Shown: piece by piece, positions 45,165 through 54,465 of the stretch
Position numbering within the stretch: position 1 is the stretch's first letter
Layout of the letters: every line of letters begins with the position of its first letter
Source of the DNA: Amycolatopsis balhimycina FH 1894
GTDB lineage: Bacteria; Actinomycetota; Actinomycetes; Mycobacteriales; Pseudonocardiaceae
Direction of reading: 5' to 3'
DNA: 64,000 nt
NCBI RefSeq assembly: GCF_000384295.1
Contig: NZ_KB913037.1
Span: forward strand, 2,399,975 to 2,463,974
Notes under the pieces: model-generated
What the model was told of the DNA's origin: nothing
The model's input: the letters and a program-made list of their open reading frames with translations, nothing else
The model's database searches: none
Made by a program: the position numbers and the translations under genes

Positions 45165-45359
45165 CCTCGAGCGCGGTCGAGGGGCGCGCACGTCGACGGG
45201 AACACCGGCGGAGACCGGCACCAGCGCTGGCCGGAGCTCGTTGACGTTTGTGGCGCCAATGAGTTCGAGCATGCCTTCGGGCGGGCCGCCGAAACACCGC
45301 CGGTAGTGCTCGCACGCGCCGGCAGCCAGCAGACCCTCACGGCCCTGAGAGAGCAGACG

Positions 45360-46910
45360 ATGACAGCTGATGCGACGCAACGGTCGAATGCCGAGCCCGA
45401 GGTCCGCACCACCGCCGGAACGGTGCGCGGACGCTGGGAGGGCCGGCTCGCCGCCTTCCTGGGCATCCCGTACGCCGCACCCCCGGTCGGTGCCGCGCGG
45501 TTCGCCGCGCCTCAGCCCGTGTCCCCGTGGGACGGGGTGCGCGACGCGGTTGCCTTCGGCCCGCCCGCGCCACAGGACTTCGCGGGCTTCCGGAACCTCA
45601 GTCTCGGCGAGGGCACTCCCCCGCAATCGACCGGCGACGACTGGCTCACGCTCAACGTGTGGACACCGGCCCCGGATCGCTCCGCGCGCCTCCCGGTGAT
45701 GGTGTGGATCCACGGCGGGGCGTACAAAACGGGCTCCGGCGCGGACCTCCTGGCCAACGCCCGGATCGCTCAGGAGGGCAACCTGGTGCTGGTCAGCCTG
45801 AACTACCGGCTCGGCATCGAAGGCTTCGCCGCCATCGAGGGCGCCCCGCCCAACCGCGGCCTGCTCGACCAGATCGCCGCGCTGGAATGGGTGCGTGACA
45901 CCATCGCCGCGTTCGGCGGCGACCCGGACCAGGTCACCATCTTCGGAGTGTCGGCCGGCGGCAGCTCCGTCGGCACGCTCATGGCGATGCCCGCCGCCGC
46001 AGGGCTGTTCCGCCGCGTCATCGCGCAGAGTTTCGGCGGCCCTTTCCTCTCACCTGAACTGGCCACCGACATCACCACCGCCATCGCGGGCCAACGTGGC
46101 AGGCGACCCACCGTCGCCGATCTGTCCACACTGGACCCGCATGACCTTGCGCTGGCCGGTGAGGAGACAGCCGCAACCCAGGGCCGGTACCTCGACCGAT
46201 GGGGGCCGATGGCCGCGCACCTCACGTTCTTCGTCCCGAACGTGGACGGCGACGTGCTCCCGGCCACCCCGTACCAGGCCCTGGCCGCCGACGTGGGACG
46301 CGACGTCGAACTGATCGCCGGGCACAACCGCGACGAGTACCGGCTGTTCCTGTTCGCGTCCGGAAAACTGGGCGCGATCGACGACCAGGAAGCAGCCCGG
46401 GTGCTCGATGTCTTCGGCCCCGGCACGGACGCTGAGAAGACCTATCGCGCTGCCTTCCCGGACGCCACGGCCGAACAACTCTGGGAATGGGTCCAGTCCG
46501 ACTGGCTGTTTCGCATGCCGACTCTGCGGCTGGCGCAGGCCCACGCGAGCGGCGGTGGGCGAACCCGCTTCTACGAGCTGACCTGGCCCGCGCCGGGCGC
46601 GGATGGCCTGCTCGGTGCGTGCCACGCGCTGGACCAGCCGTTGGTATTCGGCGATTTCGAAAGTGAATTTGCTCGGAGGTTGTTCGGCGGCCCAACGCCT
46701 TCGGTTGAGACGGTGGAGCTGTCGGCGCGCATGCGCGCGGCCTGGATCTCCTTCGCCACCACCGGCGACCCGGGCTGGCCCGCGTTCGACACCGACGACC
46801 GCCTGACCCAAGTCTTCGACGCACGACCCACGGTCACGGCGTACCCCGAGGAAAGCTCGCGGCAACTCTGGGAGCGCGACGACTTGGCGCCGTTGCCGCT
46901 GTTGCCGTAG
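45360..46910 (+). CDS. Type-B carboxylesterase
   Basis: A protein of about 516 residues of the carboxylesterase type-B family. It has FLGIPYAAPPVGAARF near the N-terminus, the oxyanion motif VWIHGGAYKTGSG and the nucleophile elbow IFGVSAGGSSVG (S198). The Glu and His of the triad should lie in NRDEYRLF and GACHALDQPLVF. ATG at 45360 is preferred since it gives the family N-terminus; the frame is open back to 45306. No signal peptide is seen. It stands alone after the TetR gene; its substrate is unknown. Confidence 0.87.
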   Translation: MTADATQRSNAEPEVRTTAGTVRGRWEGRLAAFLGIPYAAPPVGAARFAAPQPVSPWDGVRDAVAFGPPAPQDFAGFRNLSLGEGTPPQSTGDDWLTLNVWTPAPDRSARLPVMVWIHGGAYKTGSGADLLANARIAQEGNLVLVSLNYRLGIEGFAAIEGAPPNRGLLDQIAALEWVRDTIAAFGGDPDQVTIFGVSAGGSSVGTLMAMPAAAGLFRRVIAQSFGGPFLSPELATDITTAIAGQRGRRPTVADLSTLDPHDLALAGEETAATQGRYLDRWGPMAAHLTFFVPNVDGDVLPATPYQALAADVGRDVELIAGHNRDEYRLFLFASGKLGAIDDQEAARVLDVFGPGTDAEKTYRAAFPDATAEQLWEWVQSDWLFRMPTLRLAQAHASGGGRTRFYELTWPAPGADGLLGACHALDQPLVFGDFESEFARRLFGGPTPSVETVELSARMRAAWISFATTGDPGWPAFDTDDRLTQVFDARPTVTAYPEESSRQLWERDDLAPLPLLP

Positions 46911-47207
46911 CTACACGTCGAGGGTACGAGTACGCCGACGTCCTGCAGCGCTGACAGGATGGTACGGCCGGACTGCATTCCGCTGCACTGCAGGTGGACG
47001 TCGAACGCCGGATTCGCGATCGTGACATCTCGTGGCGCGAACCCAGTGGTGGCTCCAGGCGAACGGGCCCACCGCGCAGCCGGTCAGACCACACAGGGTC
47101 AACCCCAGCAACCGGCGCCCGGACAGTGGTCGCGCCGCCCGGAGCCGTCCCAGCAGGATCGGAAGGCACCTACCGGCTGTACACGGTGCCAAGCGGACGC
47201 TACGTCT
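46911..47207. other. Intergenic stretch with a possible decayed lectin-like fragment
   Basis: No intact gene is visible. On the plus strand an open frame ending at 47227 contains GTYRLYTVPSGRYVFTTANA, and a neighbouring frame has RTQWWLQANG; both are faintly reminiscent of ricin-type lectin repeats. The match is too weak to name. It adjoins two clearer gene remnants, which supports reading the whole area as decayed. Confidence 0.3.
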
Positions 47208-47515
47208 TCACGACGGCAAACGCGTGACCGGAAACTCGGGGCAGTCCCGGGAGATGCCCAGCACCCTGCACCGCACGTCCCAGAGTTCTTTCGCGGGCAA
47301 TGAACCGATGGCCGGCTGGAACGCGGCCACCGAAGCGATGTTGACGACACCGCCGCGGCCGCGCATGGGCGGGTGCGCGGCGCGGGTGATGCCCAGGACC
47401 GCCTCGCAGGGCACCCGGAGAGTAGATCTCCCCGGCGCCATCGGCGGTGAGGAAGCCGCCGTGCTGGCCGAAGCCGGCGTTGTCGACGATGAGGCCGACG
47501 TCCTTCCTCCTGCCC
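47208..47515 (-). pseudogene. Frameshifted SDR remnant
   Basis: Two overlapping minus-strand frames together read like the middle of a short-chain dehydrogenase. The first (about 47422-47510) encodes DVGLIVDNAGFGQHGGFL with the DNAG motif. The second (47208 to about 47430) encodes AVLGITRAAHPPMRGRG followed by GVVNIASVAAFQPAIGS, the catalytic-Ser region. There is no cofactor motif, no YxxxK and no start, and a frameshift separates the halves. It is therefore a pseudogene fragment. Confidence 0.6.
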
Positions 47516-47565
47516 GAAGCGATGCACTGGCGACGCCGTGTCGATCATTCAGGCGGCCCATCCAC

Positions 47566-47760
47566 CTAGCTCGGTGGCCTCGGCGGGACCGGGGCGTCGG
47601 CGAAGGCATAGATGCGCCAGCGGCCGTCGGCGCGGGCGTGGTGTCCCAGGTGCACCAGGTGGGCCTCGGCGACGCGCACCACCTCGGGCGAGCAGAAACG
47701 CTTGCCGACCGGAAATCCGGGTGTGAGGTGCGCGTGATCGGGTGCGCCGACGATTTCCGA
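47566..47760 (-). pseudogene. C-terminal fragment of a phenol-hydroxylase-type flavin monooxygenase
   Basis: A minus-strand frame ending in TAG at 47566 encodes FPVGKRFCSPEVVRVAEAH and then HARADGRWRIYAFADAP. This is the thioredoxin-like C-terminal dimerisation domain of FAD-dependent phenol 2-monooxygenases. The catalytic and FAD-binding parts are missing and no start exists, so it is a fragment left by deletion. Between it and the Lrp-like gene (to 47899) I see nothing coding. Confidence 0.6.
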
Positions 47761-47899
47761 CGGCTCAGACCGGCACCGTGGTCAGTCACGGTCTGCTCCT
47801 ACGCAGGCTCGCCGTTCCACCAAAGCCACTGTTGTAGACAAATCGGCACAGACGTCCGCTGATGCAGCTCATGCGCCAAGATCTCGGCAAACCGGCCGA

Positions 47900-48871
47900 T
47901 CAGGCCGGGCGGAGCAGCCCAGCGCGTTTGAAGGTCCGCAGAATCGGAGTGGTCTCGATGGCGGAGACGGACTTCACGGCGTCGAGAGAGTCGGTCAGCA
48001 GCTCGTACAGCGCATCGAGGTCCTCCGCAGCCACGGCGACGAGGAGATTGGCCGGCCCGGTGGTCACCGCGGCGAAGCGGACACGGGGATGATTGCTGAG
48101 CTTGCTTGCCGTCCGGCGCAGCGCCCCGGGGGCGACCTGGATCCACAGCAGCGCCTCGCAGCCGATGCCCAGCAGTGCGAGATCGACCTCGGCCACCAGC
48201 CGGACGGCGTGGCCGACCAGTCTGTCCGACCGCCGTCGCGCGACCAGCGGAGTGATGCCGGCCTGCCGGCCCAGCTCGATGTAACTGGCCCGCCCGTTCG
48301 CGGTCAGCGCCTGGATGAGGGCGTTGTCGACACTGTCGGGAGCGAGTGCGGTGGGCATCGCCGTGAGTGGACGCCGACCGAGCGCATCGGCCTCCGCTGC
48401 GGTCAGCAGGCCGCCCGTCCATCCGAACGGAACCGGAGAGGCCTGCAACAGCGTGTGGGCGGTCCACGAGTCGACGGCCTTGGTGGCGGGCAGATCGCGC
48501 AGCAGCAACGTGTTGCGCGCTTCGGGCCCGTCGAGGAAGAGGACGGTGCTGAGCTCGTCGCCTCCGCCAAGGAGATCGACCCACACGGTGTCGGGGCGGC
48601 GGGCGAGTGCGGCGGCCACGGTGAGGATCTGCCGGGGACGGCAGCGGATGCGCAGCGCGAGGGGCACCAGCCCGGGGAAGCAGCGGGGGTTGCGGACGGC
48701 GGTGACCCGGATCGTGCCGGCGTGCAGGAGCGGCCCCGCGCGCCGGACCACAGTGCGTTCGGACAGGCTCAGCGCGGTGGCGACCTCCCTCCAGGAAGCA
48801 AGGGGCACCGCCAGGAGGGCGGCCGCGATCCGGCGGTCGGTTTCGTCGAGCAATTGGCGCACGATCATCAT
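47900..48871 (-). CDS. Lrp/AsnC-family regulator with two tandem HTH/RAM units
   Basis: A 323-residue protein, about twice the size of a classic Lrp. The first helix-turn-helix reads SWREVATALSLSERTVVRRA near residue 25. A second unit starts near residue 182 with VDNALIQALTANGRASYIEL. The C-terminus (LLVAVAAEDLDALYELLTDSL, about 270-290) is an effector-binding RAM-type domain. It is divergent from the amidohydrolase gene, which begins 127 bases away, and may control it. The ligand is probably an amino acid or related small molecule, by family analogy only. Confidence 0.83.
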   Translation of the reverse strand: MMIVRQLLDETDRRIAAALLAVPLASWREVATALSLSERTVVRRAGPLLHAGTIRVTAVRNPRCFPGLVPLALRIRCRPRQILTVAAALARRPDTVWVDLLGGGDELSTVLFLDGPEARNTLLLRDLPATKAVDSWTAHTLLQASPVPFGWTGGLLTAAEADALGRRPLTAMPTALAPDSVDNALIQALTANGRASYIELGRQAGITPLVARRRSDRLVGHAVRLVAEVDLALLGIGCEALLWIQVAPGALRRTASKLSNHPRVRFAAVTTGPANLLVAVAAEDLDALYELLTDSLDAVKSVSAIETTPILRTFKRAGLLRPA

Positions 48872-48998
48872 TATCGGCTTCTTGGTGTCGTGATGTCTGC
48901 ACGAAACACCCTGAAGATGGCGAGAACACCCGAGCGAGCCGCAGACTCGTTCCGGGCCGGCGCGCCGGCCCGGAAGTCAAGACGACGGAAGGAGTGCG

Positions 48999-50633
48999 AT
49001 GAACGGACGGAATGCGGATCTGGTAGTGCGCGCCGGCACTGTGCACACCCTCGGCACACCGGAACGGCCGATCACCGCCCTCGCGGCGAGGGGCGGCACA
49101 GTGGTCGCCGTCGCCGGCCCCAGCGAGGAGCGCGACCTCCTGCGGGAGTGGACCGGCCCCGAAACCATCACCGTCGACGATCCGGGGCTGGTGGTGCTAC
49201 CCGCCTTTGTGGACACCCACAACCACCTGATGCTGGCCGCCCGCAACACTTTGGGCGTGCCGGTCTCCGCGGCACACGACCTCACGAGCATGGTCGAGCT
49301 GATCCGCCGGCGCGCGGCCGACACCCCCGCGGGCGAATGGATCGTCACTGCCGCCGACTGGCACGAGCTCCAGCTCGCCGAGAAACGGCTGCCCACCGCC
49401 GCCGAACTGGACAGGGCAACGAGCATCCACCCGGTGCTGGTGCTGCGCGGTGGCCACAACGCGGTGCTGAACTCGGTCGCGCTGCGCCTGGCGGGGATCG
49501 GCCCCGACACGCCGGACGTCCCCGGCGGCTTCGTCGGTCGCGACGCGGCAGGCCGCCCGACCGGATGGCTCCAAGACGCCGCACTGGAGCCGGTCGCGAG
49601 GATCGTGCCGCCTCCGCCGGAAGCCGCCCTCGCCGATGGCCTCGCGGCAGCGTCCGCCCACTACGCCGCCCACGGCATCGGGACGGTTCGCGACCCCGCC
49701 GTCACGCCCCACGAATGGCACGCCTACCGCCGCGCCGAAGCCGCCGGGCGGCTCTCCGTCGCCAGCCACACGATGATCTGGACCATGCCCGAGGCCATCG
49801 ACGCCGCCGGTTCGGTCTCCGGCTACCTCGACGGCCTCGAAGCACAAGGCATCACCCCGAAACCCGCGCAAGGCAGGCTCCGCGTATGGGGCCTGAAGTT
49901 CGTGCTCGACGGCGGTGTCGAAGCGGCAGCGCTCTCGGAGCCCTACGCCGACCGGCCGGGCTTCACCGGTCGGCTGCTCTGGGAACGCGCTGACCTGGTC
50001 GAGGCACTGGCCACCTGCGTCAAGCGTGGCTGGCCCGTGGGCACGCACGCCTTGGGTGACCGGGCCATCGCCCTGCTCCTGGAGGCGATCCGCGTGGTCA
50101 CCGACCGCCACGGTCGCCTCCCGCCCGGAATGCTCGTCATCGAGCACGGCGGCCTCATCACCCCCGAGCAGATCGCCGAGGCCGTCGCCCTCGGGGTGCA
50201 CATCACCGTCCAGCAGGCCTTGCTCACCGGCCTCGCCGCCCCCGTGATCGCCTCCTGGGGACCGCACCGCGCAGCCGCCATGTTCCCCTTCCGCGAACTT
50301 CTGGACGCGGGCGCGTGGATCAGCGCGGGCACCGACCACCCCGTCGTGTCCCTGGATCCCCTGCAGGGAGTGCACGACATGACGACCCGCCACACTCCCA
50401 TGGGGACCCTCGGCGCGGAGCACGCGATCACCCGAGCCGAAGCCCTGCGGTTGTACACCACCGCGGGAGCACACTTCCTCGGACGCCACTCCGGCACTCC
50501 TCTCACCCCCGGAGCACCCGCCGACCTCGTGGCCTACCCCGTCGACCCCCTCACCTGCCCGGTCGACCAGCTCACCGCACTCGCACCCGCGCTCACCGCA
50601 ATCGAAGGACGCATCACCCATCAGACTGACTGA
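48999..50633 (+). CDS. YtcJ-like metal-dependent amidohydrolase
   Basis: A 544-residue amidohydrolase-3 family protein. The metal motif VDTHNHLML (H74, H76) follows an N-terminal beta-sandwich (ADLVVRAGTVHTLG). Later ligands appear in GLKFVLDGGVEAA, GTHALGDRAI, VIEHGGLI and SAGTDHPVVS. The start has AAGGAG seven bases upstream. Relatives hydrolyse N-acyl, formamide-like or imine bonds, but many are uncharacterised. Its neighbour is a divergent Lrp-like regulator. Substrate not assigned. Confidence 0.85.
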   Translation: MNGRNADLVVRAGTVHTLGTPERPITALAARGGTVVAVAGPSEERDLLREWTGPETITVDDPGLVVLPAFVDTHNHLMLAARNTLGVPVSAAHDLTSMVELIRRRAADTPAGEWIVTAADWHELQLAEKRLPTAAELDRATSIHPVLVLRGGHNAVLNSVALRLAGIGPDTPDVPGGFVGRDAAGRPTGWLQDAALEPVARIVPPPPEAALADGLAAASAHYAAHGIGTVRDPAVTPHEWHAYRRAEAAGRLSVASHTMIWTMPEAIDAAGSVSGYLDGLEAQGITPKPAQGRLRVWGLKFVLDGGVEAAALSEPYADRPGFTGRLLWERADLVEALATCVKRGWPVGTHALGDRAIALLLEAIRVVTDRHGRLPPGMLVIEHGGLITPEQIAEAVALGVHITVQQALLTGLAAPVIASWGPHRAAAMFPFRELLDAGAWISAGTDHPVVSLDPLQGVHDMTTRHTPMGTLGAEHAITRAEALRLYTTAGAHFLGRHSGTPLTPGAPADLVAYPVDPLTCPVDQLTALAPALTAIEGRITHQTD

Positions 50634-50859
50634 CGCCGGGCTTCCGGGTGAACTACCGGGCTGTGTCGGGTCGAGAGTGGCGCCGGGAACTACTGCGGGG
50701 AGAAGACCGTGCGAGGCGTATTCCAGGAGACTTCTCAAAGACGGCCTTGGGTCTTGCGTCCGACACCGACGTAGATGTCGTCCGGCTCCAGGTCGCTCAG
50801 CCCCGGTTCCGGGTGCCACAGCGGCAGTCCCGGGGTGACCTTCGCACCTCTTCCGGTCA
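50634..50859. other. Intergenic stretch without an assigned gene
   Basis: No gene is called after the amidohydrolase. On the minus strand an open stretch around 50735-50860 encodes VTPGLPLWHPEPGLSD, which looks protein-like but is too short and unrecognised. It may be another remnant next to the SDR fragment. Confidence 0.3.
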
Positions 50860-51200
50860 ACCCGACGACTAACACCTTAGAGACGAACGTCTTCGGCACC
50901 GTCCGCGTCACCCGCGCGTTCCTGCCCTGCTGCAGCACGCGGAAGCACCGGTCGTGTCAAACGTCGGCGGCGGCCTGGCCTCGCTGAACAACCGCTCCGA
51001 CCCCGCGCATCCCACTCAGTTCTACCCGGACGTCGCCCACCCGGCGTCCAAGACTGCGGTCAACATGCCCACCGTGCAGTACGCGAAGGCGTTCCCTGAG
51101 ATGCGAATCAACTCCGTCGAGTCGGCGTCATCAAAACGGACATCAACGACAACACGGGGAAGCACACCGTCGAGCAGGGCGACGCAGGGGGGGACGTTGG
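50860..51200 (+). pseudogene. Frameshifted SDR remnant
   Basis: Three plus-strand frames in succession spell the second half of a short-chain dehydrogenase. The first gives TLETNVFGTVRVTRAFLP (from 50874). The second gives SNVGGGLASLNNRSDP and later ASKTAVNMPTVQYAK (50954-51120). The third gives GVIKTDINDNTGKHTVEQGD (about 51125-51185). Two frameshifts and the loss of the N-terminal cofactor domain show it is a pseudogene. The 51200-51426 stretch beyond shows nothing coding. Confidence 0.65.
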
Positions 51201-51426
51201 CCGGGCGCCAGTTCGCTGGCGGGCCCTCCACCACATCAGCCCCTGCCACCGCATCGGCCACATCGTCCAAGCAGGCCCTCGCCACACCCACGACGAACAC
51301 CACGGACGCTACTGAGAAACCGCAGTGTGGCTCGACGGGTGTGGACAGTTGAAATCGAACCTGGCCATATGTCCGAAATCACGCCTGAAGGTATGAATAG
51401 ACCAGACGTTTCGCTCGCCCCTGCCG

Positions 51427-52221
51427 CTACAGCTCGATATCAGCGTCCTGTGACGAAGCGTACGTTGAGCTGAGTGCTCGGGAAATACGGTGTGCCGTGC
51501 TGGCGAGAACGGGCACCAGGGCCACGGGACTGCGGCCGTTCGGCAGAACGACGGATAGGGACGCAGCGACCACCGAGGATGCACTCCGCCGGATCGGCAC
51601 TGCGATGCTCTGCGCCTCGGGGTGCAGATGTCCGGCGCACAACGCGAATCCTCGCTCCCGGATCTCCGCCAACCGGGGTCGCAGCACCTCGGGCCGAGTG
51701 ATTGTGCGCTCCGTGTACCGCGCGAGGGGCTGCGACATGATTTCCGTCTGCAGCGAGGCGGGACCGAACGCGAGCAGTACCTGCCCCGATGACGACACGT
51801 GCAACGGCAGCCGACCCGCGAGGTGGCTTCGGTTCGGCACAGCCTGCGGCGCCGACAACCGCTCGACGAACAACACCTCCGCGCCGTACCGCACGCTGAG
51901 CTGGACGTGCTGCCCCACTGTCGCGTGCAAGTCCTCCATGTAGGGCAGTGCCGCCTCCCGGAGGGCGAGGGTCGGAGACGCCCGTAGCCCGATCTCCCAC
52001 ATGCGCAACCCGACCCGCACCTGGCTATCGGCATCACGGATCAGCAATTCACAGTCCACCAGTGCCGCGATGATGCGGGACGCTGTGGCCACGTGCAGCC
52101 CTGTCCGCCGAGCGATGGTCGAGACCGACAAGGCCCCCTCTCCGGCTTTGAACGCCTCGAGGACGCGTACCACGCGCGCAAGGAACGAGTCTCCCGGAAT
52201 GCCGCCCGCCACACCGACCAC
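51427..52221 (-). CDS. IclR-family regulator of the aminoaromatic operon
   Basis: A protein of about 264 residues. The N-terminal winged helix reads LSVSTIARRTGLHVATASRI, followed by the IclR effector domain (LHVSSSGQVLLAFGP, GFALCAGHLHPEAQSIAVPI). GTG at 52221 is chosen because GGAGCGA lies just upstream; the frame is open to 52494 but without homology. It is divergent from the HpaB-type monooxygenase gene, and a strong palindrome lies between them. IclR regulators often control aromatic catabolism, so a direct role in the adjacent operon is likely. Confidence 0.86.
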   Translation of the reverse strand: MVGVAGGIPGDSFLARVVRVLEAFKAGEGALSVSTIARRTGLHVATASRIIAALVDCELLIRDADSQVRVGLRMWEIGLRASPTLALREAALPYMEDLHATVGQHVQLSVRYGAEVLFVERLSAPQAVPNRSHLAGRLPLHVSSSGQVLLAFGPASLQTEIMSQPLARYTERTITRPEVLRPRLAEIRERGFALCAGHLHPEAQSIAVPIRRSASSVVAASLSVVLPNGRSPVALVPVLASTAHRISRALSSTYASSQDADIEL

Positions 52222-52373
52222 CTCGCTCCGCGGCGACTGCAAGCCGCCATCAAACCTGTGTCCTGGCCAGCTAGTTTCCCATGTGGAGCCACGCTGCAAG
52301 CGGTCAGTCTCTCGCGACGTGAGAAGTCGCTGTCCGATTCGCCACCGGGCCGGCAGCCTGTCCTCTATCGATC

Positions 52374-52392
52374 GGCCGGAACGTTCCCGGCC
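52374..52392. promoter_or_regulatory. Near-perfect palindrome, candidate IclR operator
   Basis: GGCCGGAACGTTCCCGGCC has a perfect 10-base core (GGAACGTTCC, 52378-52387) flanked by GGCC and CGGCC arms. It lies 26 bases before the GTG start of the monooxygenase gene and 153 bases from the IclR start. A bound regulator would cover the promoter of the operon. The IclR link is by adjacency. Confidence 0.6.
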
Positions 52393-52417
52393 ACCGCGCA
52401 ATACTTGGAGGGCGATC

Positions 52418-54025
52418 GTGGCCAGAACCGGCGAGGAGTACCGAAAAGGGCTGGAAGACGGCCGCGAGGTGTGGCTCGACGGTAAGCGCATCACTCAGGT
52501 CGCCGATCACCCCGCGTTTCGCCACAGCGCCCGCTCCATCGCTCGACTGTACGACATGCAGCACGACCCCGCCTACCGTGACGTACTCACCTACACCGTC
52601 GACGACACGGGGCGAACCGCTCACCGGGCGTTCCAGATCCCCCGATCGTACGAGGACCTCGTTGCCCGTCGGAAGGCGATCAAGCTGTGGTCGGAGGCGA
52701 CCTTCGGCTACATGGGTCGCACCCCTGACTACAAAGCGTCGATGTGGGCCGGCTTCGCCTCAGCTCCTCACGTTTTCACCTCGGACAGCACCCGTGACTA
52801 CCCTGCGCACGTCATCGCCCAATACGAGCGGCTGCGCGACGGAGACGTCTTCCAGGCGCACTCGATCGCCAACCCGATGGTGGACAAGCGCAAGCCGGTC
52901 CGGGATCAGGTGGACCCGTCGATTGTGCTGGGGGTGGTTCGGGAGACGGACTCGGGCATCGTGGTGAGTGGCGCGAAGACCGTAGCCACCGGCGCGATCC
53001 TCAGCGACGAGATCCAGATCGGCACCATCGAGCCGCTCAGTTTCGACGACCGGGACAACGCTCTGGCCTTCACCGTCCCGCTGAACGCGTCCGGGCTACG
53101 GATGATCGCCCGGCGGTCCTACGAGCGCAGCGCGGAGAGCTTGTTCGACCAGCCGTTCTCGACCTGCTTCGATGAGAACGACGCGACCGTCGTCTTCCAG
53201 GACGTGCATATTCCGTGGGAGAAGGTGTTCGTCTACCGGGACGTGCCGACCGCCTACCTGCAGTGGTGGGACACCCCGGGCTTCGTCTACATGTGCAACC
53301 AATCGGCAATCCGACTCTGGACGAAGCTTGAGTTCCTGGCAGGCTTGGCGCTCAAGATCGCGAAGCTGAACGGCAGCTTCGCCGTACCGACGGTGCGCAT
53401 GGCCCTCGGCCAGCTGATAGCGCAGGTGCACGGCTTCCGCTCGATGGTTTTGGCGGCCGAGGCCGACTACGAGGTTCACAACGAGCTAACCGGCGTAGTC
53501 CAGCCAAATCGATCGATCACCCTGTCCGGGCGCGCCCTGGGTCCTTCGTTGTACGTGTCGTTCGTCAGCGCGATCAAGGAGCTGTGCGGGAGTGCACTGA
53601 TCCAACTCCCCAGCTCCTACCGCGACCTGCTCGATCCTGAGGAGGGTGCGCTTATCGAGCGATACATCACCGCACCGGGCGAGGGCTCTCGCCGCCGGGT
53701 GCAGCTGATGAAGCTGGCCTGGGACGTGTTGGGCTCGGAGTTCGGCTCCCGGCACGAGCAGTACGAGCGCTTCTACCTGGGTGCGCCATACGCATTTCTG
53801 CCCACACTGCTCAACGAGGGTCAACCCGGCGTCTTCGAATCGCTGGTGGACGCCGCGCTCGAGTCGTACTCGCTGGACGACGCGCTCGACGAGACCGCCG
53901 CTATGGTGCTCCCCTTCGGGAAGCGCATCCTGCGAGTGGGAGCAGCCGAGGGTCCCGGAATCGTCTCAGGCGCCACGCCCGTCTCCGCGAAGATCGACCG
54001 GCGTCCGCCGATGATGCGCTCGTGA
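52418..54025 (+). CDS. HpaB-family FADH2-dependent monooxygenase, possible anthranilate 3-monooxygenase
   Basis: A protein of about 535 residues of the 4-hydroxyphenylacetate 3-hydroxylase (HpaB) large-component family. Typical motifs are AHSIANPMVDKRKP, GIVVSGAKTVATGAILSDEI and, later, WTKLEFLAGLALKIAK. The enzyme uses reduced FAD from a partner reductase, encoded here by the fourth gene. The GTG at 52418 has GGAGGG five bases upstream. HpaB-type enzymes hydroxylate phenols, and a related two-component anthranilate 3-monooxygenase is known from Geobacillus. The following 3-hydroxyanthranilate dioxygenase suggests the product is 3-hydroxyanthranilate or an analogue. The substrate is inferred. 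Confidence 0.85.
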   Translation: MARTGEEYRKGLEDGREVWLDGKRITQVADHPAFRHSARSIARLYDMQHDPAYRDVLTYTVDDTGRTAHRAFQIPRSYEDLVARRKAIKLWSEATFGYMGRTPDYKASMWAGFASAPHVFTSDSTRDYPAHVIAQYERLRDGDVFQAHSIANPMVDKRKPVRDQVDPSIVLGVVRETDSGIVVSGAKTVATGAILSDEIQIGTIEPLSFDDRDNALAFTVPLNASGLRMIARRSYERSAESLFDQPFSTCFDENDATVVFQDVHIPWEKVFVYRDVPTAYLQWWDTPGFVYMCNQSAIRLWTKLEFLAGLALKIAKLNGSFAVPTVRMALGQLIAQVHGFRSMVLAAEADYEVHNELTGVVQPNRSITLSGRALGPSLYVSFVSAIKELCGSALIQLPSSYRDLLDPEEGALIERYITAPGEGSRRRVQLMKLAWDVLGSEFGSRHEQYERFYLGAPYAFLPTLLNEGQPGVFESLVDAALESYSLDDALDETAAMVLPFGKRILRVGAAEGPGIVSGATPVSAKIDRRPPMMRS

Positions 54026-54465
54026 ATCAGATTGCGCGCATCACCAAGGTCACCAACGCGCCGGCCCCATCCGGCCGCTACTCGCACGCGATCGTCGCGA
54101 ACGGTCTGATCTTCTGCGCCGGACAGGGCAGCAAAGACCCGGATACCTGGGTTGAGGCCGGCCTCGACCTGGATGAGGATGGCACGATAGTCGGCTACGA
54201 CATTCGCGTGCAGGCCCGGGGCTGCTTCCGTAACCTCTCCAGTGTTCTCGCCTCCGCCGGGGCCGGGCTCGACGATGTCGTCGAGGTCAACGTCTACCTC
54301 GTCGACATGAACGACTTCGCCGCGATGAACGAGGTGTTCGCGGAGGTCTTCCCGGACGTACAGCCCGTCCGCACCACGATCGGCGTCGCCGGACTGCCCG
54401 GCCGGAACTTCATCGAGATTCGCGCAGTTGCCGTAGCACCAAAACCTGGAGAGGAGCAGAGATGA
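54022..54465 (+). CDS. RidA/YjgF-family protein, possible 2-aminomuconate deaminase
   Basis: A 147-residue RidA-fold protein. It has GRYSHAIVANGLIFCAGQGS early and the substrate-binding Arg region RTTIGVAGLPGRNFIEIRAV at the C-terminus. The family hydrolyses reactive enamines and imines; a branch acts as 2-aminomuconate deaminase in aminoaromatic breakdown. The GTG at 54022 overlaps the monooxygenase stop (GTGA) and its stop overlaps the dioxygenase ATG (ATGA). Tight coupling with a ring-cleaving dioxygenase favours the deaminase role over general detoxification, but this is inferred. Confidence 0.83.
   Translation: MNQIARITKVTNAPAPSGRYSHAIVANGLIFCAGQGSKDPDTWVEAGLDLDEDGTIVGYDIRVQARGCFRNLSSVLASAGAGLDDVVEVNVYLVDMNDFAAMNEVFAEVFPDVQPVRTTIGVAGLPGRNFIEIRAVAVAPKPGEEQR

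Noticed and set aside
46994..47227. A possible ricin-like lectin fragment.
   Set aside because: Only short, weak resemblance (GTYRLYTVPSGRY) in a decayed area; not enough to name a gene.
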